DNA of 57,773 bases from Paludibacteraceae bacterium (GTDB lineage: Bacteria; Bacteroidota; Bacteroidia; Bacteroidales; Paludibacteraceae), in NCBI GenBank assembly GCA_905235505.1, contig CAJOMJ010000004.1, positions 1-57,773 on the forward strand, in the 5' to 3' direction. This document shows positions 1-8,970 of this stretch, piece after piece; position 1 is the first letter of the stretch; every line of letters starts with the position of its first letter. The notes under the pieces were generated by a model. The model worked only from the letters and a program-made list of their open reading frames with translations, was not told the origin of the DNA and ran no database searches. Made by a program: the position numbers and the translations under genes.

Positions 1-24
1 TAAAACACTATAATTAAGGTGTGA

Positions 25-1029
25 TTATTTTCTTATTGAGATATAACCGCTTTCGTCAATCATATCAGCTCCTTTAGACGTAAAGAGAAAACGGTAGAGC
101 TGATAGGCCATATTTTCATGGCTTTCTGATTTGCGTACTGCTGCGTAAATATGGGACGTAAACAGATACTCATTTGCTCTCAAGGATTCTTTACTAGGCA
201 TAACTCCGTCAATAGAAATCATATCCACTTTCATTAAATCACGAACCATAGCTGTACAATAGAAAAACGGTGTGTAGCCTATTCCGTACTCATCATACTC
301 CAACTGCATATATGGAGATGCCATTTGAGATCCGATAATTTCAGGCATGTATGTTCCGTCAATCATTGTAAGCCCATTCATCACCAGCGTTTCCATTTTC
401 TCTTGACTTCCGGAGTCGGCGTCTCGGATATACGGAGTAATGGTATGGTCAACTCCGCCAACTTCTTTCCAATTGGTGATTTCTCCCGTATAGATTTTTC
501 TCACTTGGTCAGCTGTTAGATTCTTAACCGGGTTCTTGGGGTTAACAATGAAGACTAACGCGTCTATGGCCAGAGGAGTCGTCTCTATCTCAATCCCCAA
601 AGAGTCTGAATACTTATTTTCATTTCTGGAAATATCACGGCTCGCAATAATAACATCAGTCTTTCCTTCTATAAGATTTGTGTATGCACCATGAGTGCCA
701 CTGCAGAGATTTTTGTCTAAGTATTCTCTGTATGTAAACGTTGTTTCTGTTTCAGAAAATTTGGGTGCAATTATATAAGTGGTACCACTCATCCAGTCAA
801 CTTCCCATGCATACGGGACATTTAATAACTTATATGCCACTAAATCCCTAACCGGACGAGTGCTGGTGGAGCAGTCTGTTAATGGCCATTCCTTGAATGA
901 AATATTCTCCAAATCCGGATATGGCACATCTGGTTTTGTTCCGGGAGCATTTTTATCCTCACAGGAAGAGAAAATACATGCCAAGAAAAGAAAGGCAATA
1001 ATTTCGTACTGACCTATGATGTTCTTCAT
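25..1029 (-). CDS. PstS-like periplasmic substrate-binding lipoprotein
   Basis: 334 aa. The N-terminus is a lipoprotein signal (hydrophobic stretch ending IFSSC, lipid Cys about residue 23). The body looks like the phosphate-binding-protein-like domain (PBP_like_2 / PstS family): a DADSGSQEKMETLV stretch resembles the phosphate-loop region and 'KNLTADQVRKIYTGEITNWK' is the classic motif following the first lobe. Family role: capture of phosphate or another oxyanion for an ABC importer, or sensing. No pstCAB or phoU genes lie nearby, so it is an orphan here and its ligand is uncertain. The ATG at 1029 is preceded by a good promoter, so the start is well supported. Confidence 0.8.
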   Translation of the reverse strand: MKNIIGQYEIIAFLFLACIFSSCEDKNAPGTKPDVPYPDLENISFKEWPLTDCSTSTRPVRDLVAYKLLNVPYAWEVDWMSGTTYIIAPKFSETETTFTYREYLDKNLCSGTHGAYTNLIEGKTDVIIASRDISRNENKYSDSLGIEIETTPLAIDALVFIVNPKNPVKNLTADQVRKIYTGEITNWKEVGGVDHTITPYIRDADSGSQEKMETLVMNGLTMIDGTYMPEIIGSQMASPYMQLEYDEYGIGYTPFFYCTAMVRDLMKVDMISIDGVMPSKESLRANEYLFTSHIYAAVRKSESHENMAYQLYRFLFTSKGADMIDESGYISIRK

Positions 1030-1072
1030 GATTATTGGTGTTTATTATGAGTTCCATAATTTGAACTCGCGG

Positions 1073-1101
1073 CAAAGATACTATTTTTTTATATACGCAA
1101 A
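1073..1101 (-). promoter_or_regulatory. Bacteroidota-type promoter for the PstS-like gene
   Basis: Reading the minus strand, TTTG (1101-1098) is followed about 20 nt later by TATCTTTG (1080-1073), the Bacteroidota -33/-7 arrangement. The predicted transcript begins roughly 35-40 nt upstream of the ATG at 1029. Confidence 0.7.
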
Positions 1102-1140
1102 TATTTCAACTAAAAGGAGGGAAAAAGCATCTTATAATAA

Positions 1141-1300
1141 AAAATAGTGAGGGATTCGAACCCCCGAGACACTGCGGTTTCTCGGTTAGTTCAGCCCTAA
1201 TGCCGTTTGTTATCGGCAGTTGCGGATCGAACCCCCGGTACGACGTAATGCGTACACCGCATTTCGAGTGCGGCTCTTTCGACCACTCAGACAACTTTCC
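1141..1300 (-). tRNA. aberrant tRNA-Ser (anticodon CGA) with 71-bp internal duplication/insertion
   Basis: From 1300 leftward the minus strand reads as a normal tRNA-Ser: acceptor 5' strand GGAAAGT, D arm, anticodon stem CCGCA/TGCGG around loop CTCGAAA (anticodon CGA), and a variable arm GTACG...CGTAC. The T arm at 1237-1222 is damaged (TTCGAT then CCGCA, which cannot pair with GGGGG). A second, pairable T arm, GGGGG TTCGAAT CCCTC, lies at 1165-1149. The two T arms share the 11-nt direct repeat CGGGGGTTCGA (1237-1227 and 1166-1156), exactly 71 bp apart; collapsing them gives an 89-nt molecule, normal for tRNA-Ser. The remaining acceptor 3' strand (ACTATTT) pairs with GGAAAGT only with one mismatch and two G-U pairs. 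It may be a pseudo-tRNA or a gene interrupted by a small insertion. Confidence 0.55.
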
Positions 1301-1311
1301 AAATGCGGGTG

Positions 1312-1342
1312 CAAAGGTAGTACTATTTTTTGATTCTTACAA
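1312..1342 (-). promoter_or_regulatory. promoter of the tRNA-Ser-like gene
   Basis: On the minus strand TTG (1342-1340) is followed at the usual spacing by TACCTTTG (1319-1312). The expected transcription start is a few nt upstream of the tRNA 5' end at 1300, so the aberrant gene appears to keep an intact promoter. Confidence 0.6.
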
Positions 1343-1351
1343 GTACTACCT

Positions 1352-2101
1352 CTATTTTTCTCTTTTTATCAGATATTCGTTGGCAAGTTCCAAATCTGCA
1401 GGAGTGTCAATACCAATAGTCTCATAGTCAGTGGCTGCTACCTTGATTTGATACCCGTTTTCCAACCATCTCAGTTGCTCCAATGACTCTGCCTTCTCAA
1501 GCGGACTCTGTGGCAGCGAGGTTATCTGCTCCAATACATCAACACGATATGCGTAGAGCCCTATATGCTTGTAGTACTGCTGTTTCTGTAGCCACTCTGA
1601 TTGTGGCACCCCTCTTAAAAATGGCACAACATTGCGTGAGAAATACAGAGCACAACCCGTGACCGAAGATACCACGGCCTTGACATTGTTTGGATTTAGC
1701 AGTTCTTCAATATCGTCTGTTGCAGAATATGGCTTTACTAATGTGGCTATGTCTGTCGGAAAACAAGCCTTGACAGCTTCTATCTGCTCCGGATTGATAA
1801 ATGGTTCATCGCCTTGTATGTTTATCACTACATCCGCCTTTTCTCCGTATTTCAAGTATGCTTCCCAACATCTGTCTGTGCCGCTGCGGTGTTCCGCCGA
1901 TGTCATTACTACATTACCTGCGAAACTCTCCACAGCCTTGTATATGCGCGTGTCATCTGTAGCAACAACAACAGTGTCAAGCGCTTTCTCTGCCTGCTCA
2001 TAGACTCTCTGTATCATTGTCTTGCCCCCAATCATTGCAAGTGGTTTGCCGGGGAATCGTGTGGAGGCATATCGTGCCGGTATGATTCCTATGAATTTCA
2101 T
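1352..2101 (-). CDS. kdsB: 3-deoxy-manno-octulosonate cytidylyltransferase (CMP-KDO synthetase)
   Basis: 249 aa, the usual family length. It activates KDO with CTP to CMP-KDO for lipopolysaccharide inner-core synthesis in the cytoplasm. The N-terminal nucleotide-binding segment IPARYASTRFPGKPL and the later NIQGDEPFI and EHRSGTDRC motifs are diagnostic. The ATG overlaps the stop of mfd by 4 nt (2098-2101), so translation is probably coupled at the end of the DUF1015 - OmpA - mfd - kdsB operon. Confidence 0.96.
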   Translation of the reverse strand: MKFIGIIPARYASTRFPGKPLAMIGGKTMIQRVYEQAEKALDTVVVATDDTRIYKAVESFAGNVVMTSAEHRSGTDRCWEAYLKYGEKADVVINIQGDEPFINPEQIEAVKACFPTDIATLVKPYSATDDIEELLNPNNVKAVVSSVTGCALYFSRNVVPFLRGVPQSEWLQKQQYYKHIGLYAYRVDVLEQITSLPQSPLEKAESLEQLRWLENGYQIKVAATDYETIGIDTPADLELANEYLIKREK

Positions 2102-5100
2102 ATAGTGTTAGTTAGTTCTATTGACTTTATTACATTTATCAGGTTCAGTGCTCCTTGAATAGTCCTCACGGAGTCTATCTCTATTGATTTCTTGGTCTCT
2201 GATTGCCTGAAGCGGCAGCGTGTAGGTCGTTGGGCTACATACATGAGAATCTTGCCGAACTCGTCTGAGTGTATGTAGTTCTCGCTCGCATGTTGCGGAA
2301 TGTATATTATCATTTTCTCTTGTCTCAGTACCACTTTCTCAATACCGAGACTCATACATGTCCATCTGAGTTGTACCACTGTCAGCAGTTCTTCCGCTTT
2401 CTCGGGCAAGGTGCCGAACCTGTCTATCAGGCGTTTCTTGTACTCAAGCAGTTCTGTCTCGTTCTTCAGACTATCTAATTCTCTGTACAAGTTGATACGT
2501 TCTGATATGTTTTCAACATAGTCTTCAGGGAACCCTAATTCCATGTCAGAGTCCAACTGACAATCTGTCACCCACTTGTTGCTCTCTATCTTGTATATAT
2601 CTGCCTCATCTTCAAACAGGGTGCTGAACTCTTCTTCCTTCAGTTCCATAACCGCCTCATTGAGTATCCTTTGATAGGTCTCATACCCAAGGTCGGCGAT
2701 AAAACCTGACTGCTCCGCTCCCAGCATATTTCCTGCTCCCCGTATGTCAAGGTCTTGCATTGCGATGTTAAATCCGCTACCCAGGTCTGCAAAGGTCTCT
2801 ATTGCATTCAGTCTGCGTCTTGCATCCGGTGTCAGGAGTTTGGTCTCCGGTGCTATGAGATAACAGTATGCCTTGCGGTTGCTTCTGCCGACTCTTCCCC
2901 GCAACTGATGTAAATCACTCAATCCGAAATGGTCGGCATGGTTGATGATGATTGTATTAACGTTTGGAATATCTACTCCCGATTCTATTATAGAGGTAGA
3001 TACCAAGACGTCATATTCATAGTTGATAAAGTCGGTCAGTATCTCTTCCAGTTGTTCTGGAGGCAGTTGCCCGTGAGCTGCAACTATTCTTGCCTCAGGA
3101 CATAAGCGGTGTATCTTGTTTACAATCACGTCAAGGGTCTGTATCCTGTTGTTTACAACAAACACTTGCCCGTTTCTGTTCATTTCCTCCTGTACGGCTT
3201 CTTGTATTATGTCCTCGTCAGCAGGGGTGATAAGTTCTGTCTGAATAGGATACCTGTTGGGTGGCGGAGTGTTGATTATGCTTAGGTCTCTTGCGCCAAG
3301 CAGCGAGAATTGCAATGTGCGCGGAATAGGTGTGGCGGTCAGAGTGAGGGTATCTACATTCACTTTCAGTTGTCTGAGTTTCTCTTTGGTGGATACTCCG
3401 AATTTCTGTTCCTCGTCTATTATCAGCAGCCCCAAATCTTTGAACTCCACTTGCTTGCCTACCAGTTTGTGAGTTCCGATAAGTATGTCAATCTTGCCTT
3501 CTTTCAGTTTCTGAAGTATCTCTCTGGTCTGTTTGGCGCTCTTGCCCCGTGAGAGATATTCTACTGTAACCGGCATGCCCTGAAACCGTTCTTTGAATGT
3601 GTTGTAGTGTTGCAGTGCCAACACTGTGGTAGGTACAAGCACTGCCGTCTGCTTCCCGTCTGTTGCCGCCTTGAATGCAGCACGCATCGCAATCTCCGTT
3701 TTGCCGAAACCCACATCTCCGCATATCAGTCTGTCCATAGGCATAGGCGACTGCATGTCGTGCTTCACGTCAAGCGTGGCCTTCTGCTGGTCAGGAGTAT
3801 CTTCATATAGGAATGATGCTTCCAACTCATGCTGCATATATGAGTCAGGCGAATATTGGAATCCCTGTTCCTTCTTGCGTTGCGCATATAGTTGGATAAG
3901 GTCGCGGGCAATATCTTTTACCTTGTTCTTCGCCCTTTCTTTCATCCTCTCCCACTGACCTGAACCGAGCTTGGAGATATTGGGTGCCTCGCCGTCTTTA
4001 CCCTTGTATTTGGATATGCGGTGTAGCGAATGAATGCTTACAAACAGAGTGTCATTGTCTCTGTAAGTAAGTTTTATCATCTCCTGCATCTTCCCGTTGA
4101 TAGGAGTGTGTACCAACCCGCCGAATTTCCCTATACCATGGTCGGCATGCACCACATAATCACCTATCTGCAACTGGTTTAGTTCCTTGAGAGTGAGCAG
4201 CACTTTCCCCTTTCGCGCTTCGTCCGCTTTCTGTTGTACCTTGTGGAATCGCTCGAATATCTGGTGGTCGGTAAAGCAGCATATCTTCCCGTCGTGGTCA
4301 ATAAACCCTTCATGAAGTGTCTTGTCCACTGCGGTGAAACTTATGTCTGCCTCCTTGTCTTGCAGTATAGTCGCAATGCGGTCGGTCTGTTTCTTTGAGT
4401 CTGACAGGATGTATAGACGGTAGTCTTTCTCCTTGTATTCTTTGAGCGAATCTGTCAGAAGGTCAAAGTTCTTGTGGAATATAGGTTGTGGTTGCGAGTG
4501 CCACTCTATTTTCGAGTATGGAGTGAAATACGACTTCTGACCGAACTCTATAGTGAATATATCGTTGTCTGTGAAGACAGGTAAAAGCAGTTGCGGATTG
4601 CAACTCTCAATTCTGTGTTGCAGCAGAGAGAAATCGTCCGACACTACTATGGTGTCTTTGGGCAGGTAGTCGAAAATAGTGGAGTTCTGCTCGTTGTTCT
4701 TGTCAATGGCCGGTACAATCTCCACCTTGTCAAGTTTGCTCTTGGATAGTTGTGTCTCAATGTCGAATATGCGTATTGAATCTATCTCGTCTCCGAAGAA
4801 GTCCAAACGATACGGCTCTTCATGCGAGTAAGAGAAAATATCAACAATACCTCCTCTCACGGCAAACTGCCCCGGTTCATACACGAAATCCACTCTCGCA
4901 AACCCCAGCTCTGTCAGTCTCCCTGTCAGTTCCTCTACTGATATCTGCTCACCTTGCTTTATACTTATCGTATCATGTGTAAGCTCTGCTTTGTCGGGCA
5001 CTGTATCTACTACAGCCTCAGGATACGACAAGATAATGCAACCGTCGTTTCCGTTGCTCAAGCGGCTAAGAATACCCGCGCGCTGAATCTCATAGCTTTC

Positions 5101-5397
5101 GTCCGGTTGGTGATTGCGCTGACGAATACGATATGTTGAGGGAAAAAGGCACGAGTCATTGTCTGAGAGTATGGCAGCAAGGTCGTGCTGCATATATGAG
5201 GCTTGGTCGTGAGTGTCAAGCAGATAGAGTATGGTTCGGTGCCGCTTGCTGTATAATGCCGAGAGTATTATCGCTTTCAGAGATGCGCATACACCCCCGA
5301 GCAAAATCTTTTGCCCGTGTTTCTTGCTTACTTCTGCCTGCAGCAACTCCACCAATGGTGAAGAAGAATACAAGGTGTTCAGTTCCTGCAATGTCAT
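2098..5397 (-). CDS. mfd: transcription-repair coupling factor Mfd
   Basis: 1099 aa, about the normal length. It recognises RNA polymerase stalled at DNA lesions, pushes it off with its translocase and recruits UvrA. Domains in order: degenerate UvrB-like N-terminus with the GGVVDIFSYS-type stretch, CarD-like RNA-polymerase interaction domain (GDYVVHADHGIGKFGGL), then superfamily 2 helicase motifs: Walker A GDVGFGKTE, DEEQ box (LLIIDEEQKFG), TATPIPRTL, and the QLRGRVGRS motif VI. A TRCF C-terminal domain follows. It lies 13 nt downstream of the PorE-like gene and overlaps kdsB by 4 nt. Confidence 0.97.
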   Translation of the reverse strand: MTLQELNTLYSSSPLVELLQAEVSKKHGQKILLGGVCASLKAIILSALYSKRHRTILYLLDTHDQASYMQHDLAAILSDNDSCLFPSTYRIRQRNHQPDESYEIQRAGILSRLSNGNDGCIILSYPEAVVDTVPDKAELTHDTISIKQGEQISVEELTGRLTELGFARVDFVYEPGQFAVRGGIVDIFSYSHEEPYRLDFFGDEIDSIRIFDIETQLSKSKLDKVEIVPAIDKNNEQNSTIFDYLPKDTIVVSDDFSLLQHRIESCNPQLLLPVFTDNDIFTIEFGQKSYFTPYSKIEWHSQPQPIFHKNFDLLTDSLKEYKEKDYRLYILSDSKKQTDRIATILQDKEADISFTAVDKTLHEGFIDHDGKICCFTDHQIFERFHKVQQKADEARKGKVLLTLKELNQLQIGDYVVHADHGIGKFGGLVHTPINGKMQEMIKLTYRDNDTLFVSIHSLHRISKYKGKDGEAPNISKLGSGQWERMKERAKNKVKDIARDLIQLYAQRKKEQGFQYSPDSYMQHELEASFLYEDTPDQQKATLDVKHDMQSPMPMDRLICGDVGFGKTEIAMRAAFKAATDGKQTAVLVPTTVLALQHYNTFKERFQGMPVTVEYLSRGKSAKQTREILQKLKEGKIDILIGTHKLVGKQVEFKDLGLLIIDEEQKFGVSTKEKLRQLKVNVDTLTLTATPIPRTLQFSLLGARDLSIINTPPPNRYPIQTELITPADEDIIQEAVQEEMNRNGQVFVVNNRIQTLDVIVNKIHRLCPEARIVAAHGQLPPEQLEEILTDFINYEYDVLVSTSIIESGVDIPNVNTIIINHADHFGLSDLHQLRGRVGRSNRKAYCYLIAPETKLLTPDARRRLNAIETFADLGSGFNIAMQDLDIRGAGNMLGAEQSGFIADLGYETYQRILNEAVMELKEEEFSTLFEDEADIYKIESNKWVTDCQLDSDMELGFPEDYVENISERINLYRELDSLKNETELLEYKKRLIDRFGTLPEKAEELLTVVQLRWTCMSLGIEKVVLRQEKMIIYIPQHASENYIHSDEFGKILMYVAQRPTRCRFRQSETKKSIEIDSVRTIQGALNLINVIKSIELTNTI

Positions 5398-5410
5398 TTC
5401 TCTAACCCCT

Positions 5411-7474
5411 TTAATACAACTTGTATGTTGTCTTCAGTACTTTAAATTCTGTCCGGCGGTTTATCTGGTTGCAGATCTCTTGCTGCTCTTTGCCCAGTGT
5501 GTCAATAAATTCCTCATTAAGCTCTTGGTCGATTGGGATAAACGGATACTTCGTGTTCAGCGCTTTGTCTGCCACAACGGGTTTTTCCTTCCCGTATCCG
5601 ACCGGTGTCAACCGCTCTTTTTCTATTCCGTGCTCAATCAGATAGTCCACCACAGACTGTGCACGTTTCTCTGACAACACCTTGTTTGCCTCTGCATTGC
5701 CTACACGGTCGGTATGTGCTGAGAGTTCTATCGTGATATTCGGATTGTCGTTCAGAAGCTTGACCAACTGATTCAAACCTTCCTCCGATTGTGGCGTGAG
5801 CGTCCATTTGGCAAATTCATAGAAGATATTCTCCATTGTCACAGGTTTGGAGATAGGGGAGAGGACGAAATCCTGCTTGTATGTATAACTGTCGGCAGCA
5901 CCGATAGTTGACAATGTCTGCTTGTTGTTGAGATACCCGCGTGCAGTAGCAAGCATTACGTATCTTACATCTTTCTTCAGTTTAATTTTATATGTTCCGT
6001 CACGTTTCACTTGCAGGCGTTGTATCGTACCGTCATCCCCGACCATCCTAAGCATGGCATCCGTCAGATTCTCTCCGTTCATGTCGGTAATAGCACCTTC
6101 CACTTGGAGTATCATCTCCGGTAATGTGAATCTATAGATAAGGTCATAACCCTTCTTCTGACCGCGGTTAGAAGTGAAGAAACCGTTCTCCGTCTCTCCT
6201 TGGAAACATATTCCGAAGTCATCTCCTGCCGAGTTGAATGGCGCACCAAGGTTGAACAACACCCATGTGGAGTCTTGCGGAACAGCCTTGAAAAGATCCA
6301 AACCGCCATATCCTGGATGACCGTTCGATGCAAAATACAGCGACCCGTCCTTCCTTATTGTCGGATACATCTCATCGGCAGAGGTGTTAATCTGCGGACC
6401 TAAGTTGGTTGCCCCTATCCATTCCCCTCCATCGTATTCTGCATACCAAATATCCTTGCCTCCGTATCCGCCCGGAGCGTCACTTACAAAATACAGAGTG
6501 TCTCCGTTCGCTGACAGTGAGGGGTGGCCGCAAGTGATAGTGCTGTCGGTGAAAAGTTTCACCTCGCGTGGTTCTCCCCACTCACCGCTTGCTCTGTTCG
6601 ACACAAATATCTTTGCTCCTTGGTCACTTCCGTTCAGTGGTTTGGAGTAGGTGAAATACATCGTCTTGCCGTCCGATGTAAAGCAGCAGACTCCTGTCTC
6701 TGCTACCGCCTTGTCTGCTTTCGAGAACTCTGCGCCGCCATCCTCGCCCTCGCCTGCGTTTGCATCACCCGGGCTGCCCCCCTCCGGTTCTTCCAATACC
6801 ACAGGTTCTATGTCTTCCCACTCGCCGATAGCGTTCTTGCGGGTAGAGTAGAGGGCAAACACAGGCACTCCTGTGATGCTGCTGTTGCGAGAGTTCTTCT
6901 TTGTCGTGGCAGTACGGTTGCTGGTAAACATTATTGCATCTGCATCATCACCTATATACCTCGGCGCAATATTGCTTGTGCGTCGCTGGTTGAAATCTTT
7001 CTCTGCCGCCACTTTGTATCTGCTGCTCTGCTTTTTCCACTCGTCTATCTGTTTGCAGGCAAAGAGTCCCCCTCGTGCCACATAGTCGTCCGGATGCGAC
7101 TGCAAATATATCTCATAACCTTTTGCCGCTTCGGCATATTTCCCTTGATAGTGAAGCACTTGCGCCTGACGCAGATATACTATTGAGTCTTGGTAACGGT
7201 TTCTGATAGCATTTCTGTATGCAGTACTTGCCTTCGTATTGTTTATGTGGCGGTAACATTCGCCTTGTTGGAAAGCAACGTATGCCTTCGTCGGTTTGTC
7301 ATTCGCTTTCACCTGACGGTAAACTGACTGATATATATTACCTGCCTCATAGTATTCTCCGATTTCGTATTTCTTGTCCGCCTTCTTTATTCTTGCCTTT
7401 ACTCCACATGATGAGAGTGTTATCCCAAGCAGGATAACACTCACAACCAATACTATATGCGTCCTATTCTTCAT
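5411..7474 (-). CDS. PorE-like outer-membrane lipoprotein (TPR, PD40 repeats, OmpA domain)
   Basis: 687 aa from the ATG at 7474. An upstream in-frame ATG at 7507 would overlap the preceding gene and put 11 residues ahead of the signal, so 7474 is preferred. Lipobox LSSC about residue 22. Order: TPR-like helices (about 30-150), WD40/PD40-type beta-propeller repeats (about 165-460; note the SLSANGDTLYFVSD-type strands), a carboxypeptidase-regulatory-like fold (about 460-550), and a C-terminal OmpA domain with LSAHTDRVGN...LSEKRAQSVVDYL, where the Asp and Arg bind peptidoglycan. This is the architecture of PorE, a type IX secretion accessory protein, though related proteins exist outside that system. 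A Gly/Glu/Asp-rich insert sits near residue 235. Confidence 0.75.
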   Translation of the reverse strand: MKNRTHIVLVVSVILLGITLSSCGVKARIKKADKKYEIGEYYEAGNIYQSVYRQVKANDKPTKAYVAFQQGECYRHINNTKASTAYRNAIRNRYQDSIVYLRQAQVLHYQGKYAEAAKGYEIYLQSHPDDYVARGGLFACKQIDEWKKQSSRYKVAAEKDFNQRRTSNIAPRYIGDDADAIMFTSNRTATTKKNSRNSSITGVPVFALYSTRKNAIGEWEDIEPVVLEEPEGGSPGDANAGEGEDGGAEFSKADKAVAETGVCCFTSDGKTMYFTYSKPLNGSDQGAKIFVSNRASGEWGEPREVKLFTDSTITCGHPSLSANGDTLYFVSDAPGGYGGKDIWYAEYDGGEWIGATNLGPQINTSADEMYPTIRKDGSLYFASNGHPGYGGLDLFKAVPQDSTWVLFNLGAPFNSAGDDFGICFQGETENGFFTSNRGQKKGYDLIYRFTLPEMILQVEGAITDMNGENLTDAMLRMVGDDGTIQRLQVKRDGTYKIKLKKDVRYVMLATARGYLNNKQTLSTIGAADSYTYKQDFVLSPISKPVTMENIFYEFAKWTLTPQSEEGLNQLVKLLNDNPNITIELSAHTDRVGNAEANKVLSEKRAQSVVDYLIEHGIEKERLTPVGYGKEKPVVADKALNTKYPFIPIDQELNEEFIDTLGKEQQEICNQINRRTEFKVLKTTYKLY

Positions 7475-7484
7475 TATTAACCTT

Positions 7485-8735
7485 TCAGCTCTCCAACTCA
7501 TGTACAATCAGCCCCGAGCGGAGTTTAGGCTCGAACCATGTCGTCTTTGGCGGCATTATATTTCCTGAGTCGGCTATGTCTATTATCTGTTGCATAGTGA
7601 CAGGGTAGAGTGCCAATGCCATGCGCATCTCGCCTGAATCTACTCTGCGTTTTAGTTCGCCCAGTCCGCGAATGCCGCCCACAAAGTCTATTCTCTTGTT
7701 GGTTCGCAAATCTCTCAGGTCAAGTATCTTGTCCAATATAAGATTGGAGGATATTGTTACGTCGAGCACTCCTATCGGGTCTGCATCATTGTATCTCCCC
7801 AGTTTGGCAGTCAGACTATACCATTCGCCGCCGAGATAGAGACTGAAGTTGTGCAGATGTTGGGGTTTGTATATCTCCTTGCCTTTCTTTTCTACTATGA
7901 AATCTTCCTCCAGTTTGTTGAGGAACTCGGCATCTGTCAATCCGTTCAGGTCTTTTACCACGCGGTTATAGTCAATGATAGTCAACTCGTCTTCGGGGAA
8001 ACATACTGCTAAGAAGTAGTTGTATTCTTCCGTGCCGTTGTGGTTGGGGTTCTGTCTGCGTTTCTCGTCACCTACCAATGCTGCGGCTGCACTGCGGTGA
8101 TGGCCGTCTGCTATATAAAGGTAAGGTATCTCGGAGAAGATTTCGGTTATGCGCTTGATTGTCTCCTTATTGTCAATCACCCAGAATGTATGTCCGAATC
8201 CGTCAAGGTCTGACACGAAATCGTATTCAGGTTCGTGTGCCGTCACCTCGCTAATTATTTGGCGAAGGTCTTCACGATGTGGATAGGCGAAGAATACAGG
8301 CTCCATGTTGGCATTGTTTACGCGCACATGCTTCATGCGGTCTTCTTCTTTGTCTTTGCGCGTAAGTTCGTGCTTCTTTATCTTGCCCGTCATGTAGTCG
8401 TCCACGTAAGCTGCCACTACCAATCCGTATTGTGTCTTGCCGTTCATCGTCTGGGCATATACATAGTAGTTCTCCTGCTTGTCTTGCACTAACCAGCCCT
8501 TCGCTTTGAACATGTCGAAGTTCTCGCGTGCCTTCTTGTACACACGCTCATCATGCTCGTCTGTTCCTGCCGGAAAATCTATTTCAGGCTTGATGATATG
8601 ATACAGCGACATCTCGTTACCTTCTGCCTCTTCCCTGGCTTCCTGAGAGTTTAGTACATCGTACGGACGCGACGAAAGTTGTTTCGCAATCGATTTCGGA
8701 GGACGATACCCTCTGAATGGTTTTATTGTTGCCAT
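7485..8735 (-). CDS. DUF1015 family protein
   Basis: 416 aa. It starts PFRGYRPP...SRPYDVL and carries IADGHHRSAAA, both hallmarks of DUF1015. The family function is unproven; in many genomes it sits beside serine-biosynthesis genes, which are absent here. It is the first gene of a minus-strand operon with the PorE-like lipoprotein (10 bp downstream), mfd and kdsB. No convincing promoter is seen upstream; the upstream DNA is the decamer repeat array A, whose TTTAG units begin 2 bp before the ATG. Confidence 0.85.
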   Translation of the reverse strand: MATIKPFRGYRPPKSIAKQLSSRPYDVLNSQEAREEAEGNEMSLYHIIKPEIDFPAGTDEHDERVYKKARENFDMFKAKGWLVQDKQENYYVYAQTMNGKTQYGLVVAAYVDDYMTGKIKKHELTRKDKEEDRMKHVRVNNANMEPVFFAYPHREDLRQIISEVTAHEPEYDFVSDLDGFGHTFWVIDNKETIKRITEIFSEIPYLYIADGHHRSAAAALVGDEKRRQNPNHNGTEEYNYFLAVCFPEDELTIIDYNRVVKDLNGLTDAEFLNKLEEDFIVEKKGKEIYKPQHLHNFSLYLGGEWYSLTAKLGRYNDADPIGVLDVTISSNLILDKILDLRDLRTNKRIDFVGGIRGLGELKRRVDSGEMRMALALYPVTMQQIIDIADSGNIMPPKTTWFEPKLRSGLIVHELES

Positions 8736-8736
8736 T

Positions 8737-8790
8737 GTGCGTGTTGTTTAGAATTGTTTAGTGTGGTGCGTGTTGTTTAGAATTGTCTCG
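8737..8790 (-). repeat. CTAAAC decamer array A (inverted copy)
   Basis: Two near-identical copies of a 21-nt unit (8737-8757 and 8766-8786, reading GTGCGTGTTGTTTAGAATTG on the plus strand) lie 29 bp apart. In reverse complement they read CTAAACAA-type decamers next to CAACACGCAC, the same 10-mer that precedes array B at 9581-9590. The array sits directly upstream of the DUF1015 start. Confidence 0.8.
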
Positions 8791-8821
8791 GGTTGTTATC
8801 CGGATAATTCAGATATTCCGT

Positions 8822-8970
8822 CTCCCCCCTTTGACATTTTGTCACCTTTTCGGGCATTTTACATAGCAAAGTGTAAGTTGACGGGTAGCCCACTTTAAGC
8901 CTACTCTAAGCCGAGTGTTAGCCATCTCCCCCATTTGACACTTTGTCAGATTTTCTGCCCTTTTGCTTAC
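8822..8970. repeat. dispersed intergenic repeat, copy 1 (TGACA palindromes)
   Basis: The segment from about 8870 to 8970 closely matches 56000-56107, including a nearly identical core of about 60 bp at 8909-8970. It contains two palindromes TGACAnnnTGTCA (8832-8844 and 8936-8948), each preceded by a TCTCCCCC tract, so the element also repeats internally. Its right edge (TTTTGCTTAC) runs into the bactofilin stop codon at 8967-8969. Confidence 0.75.
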
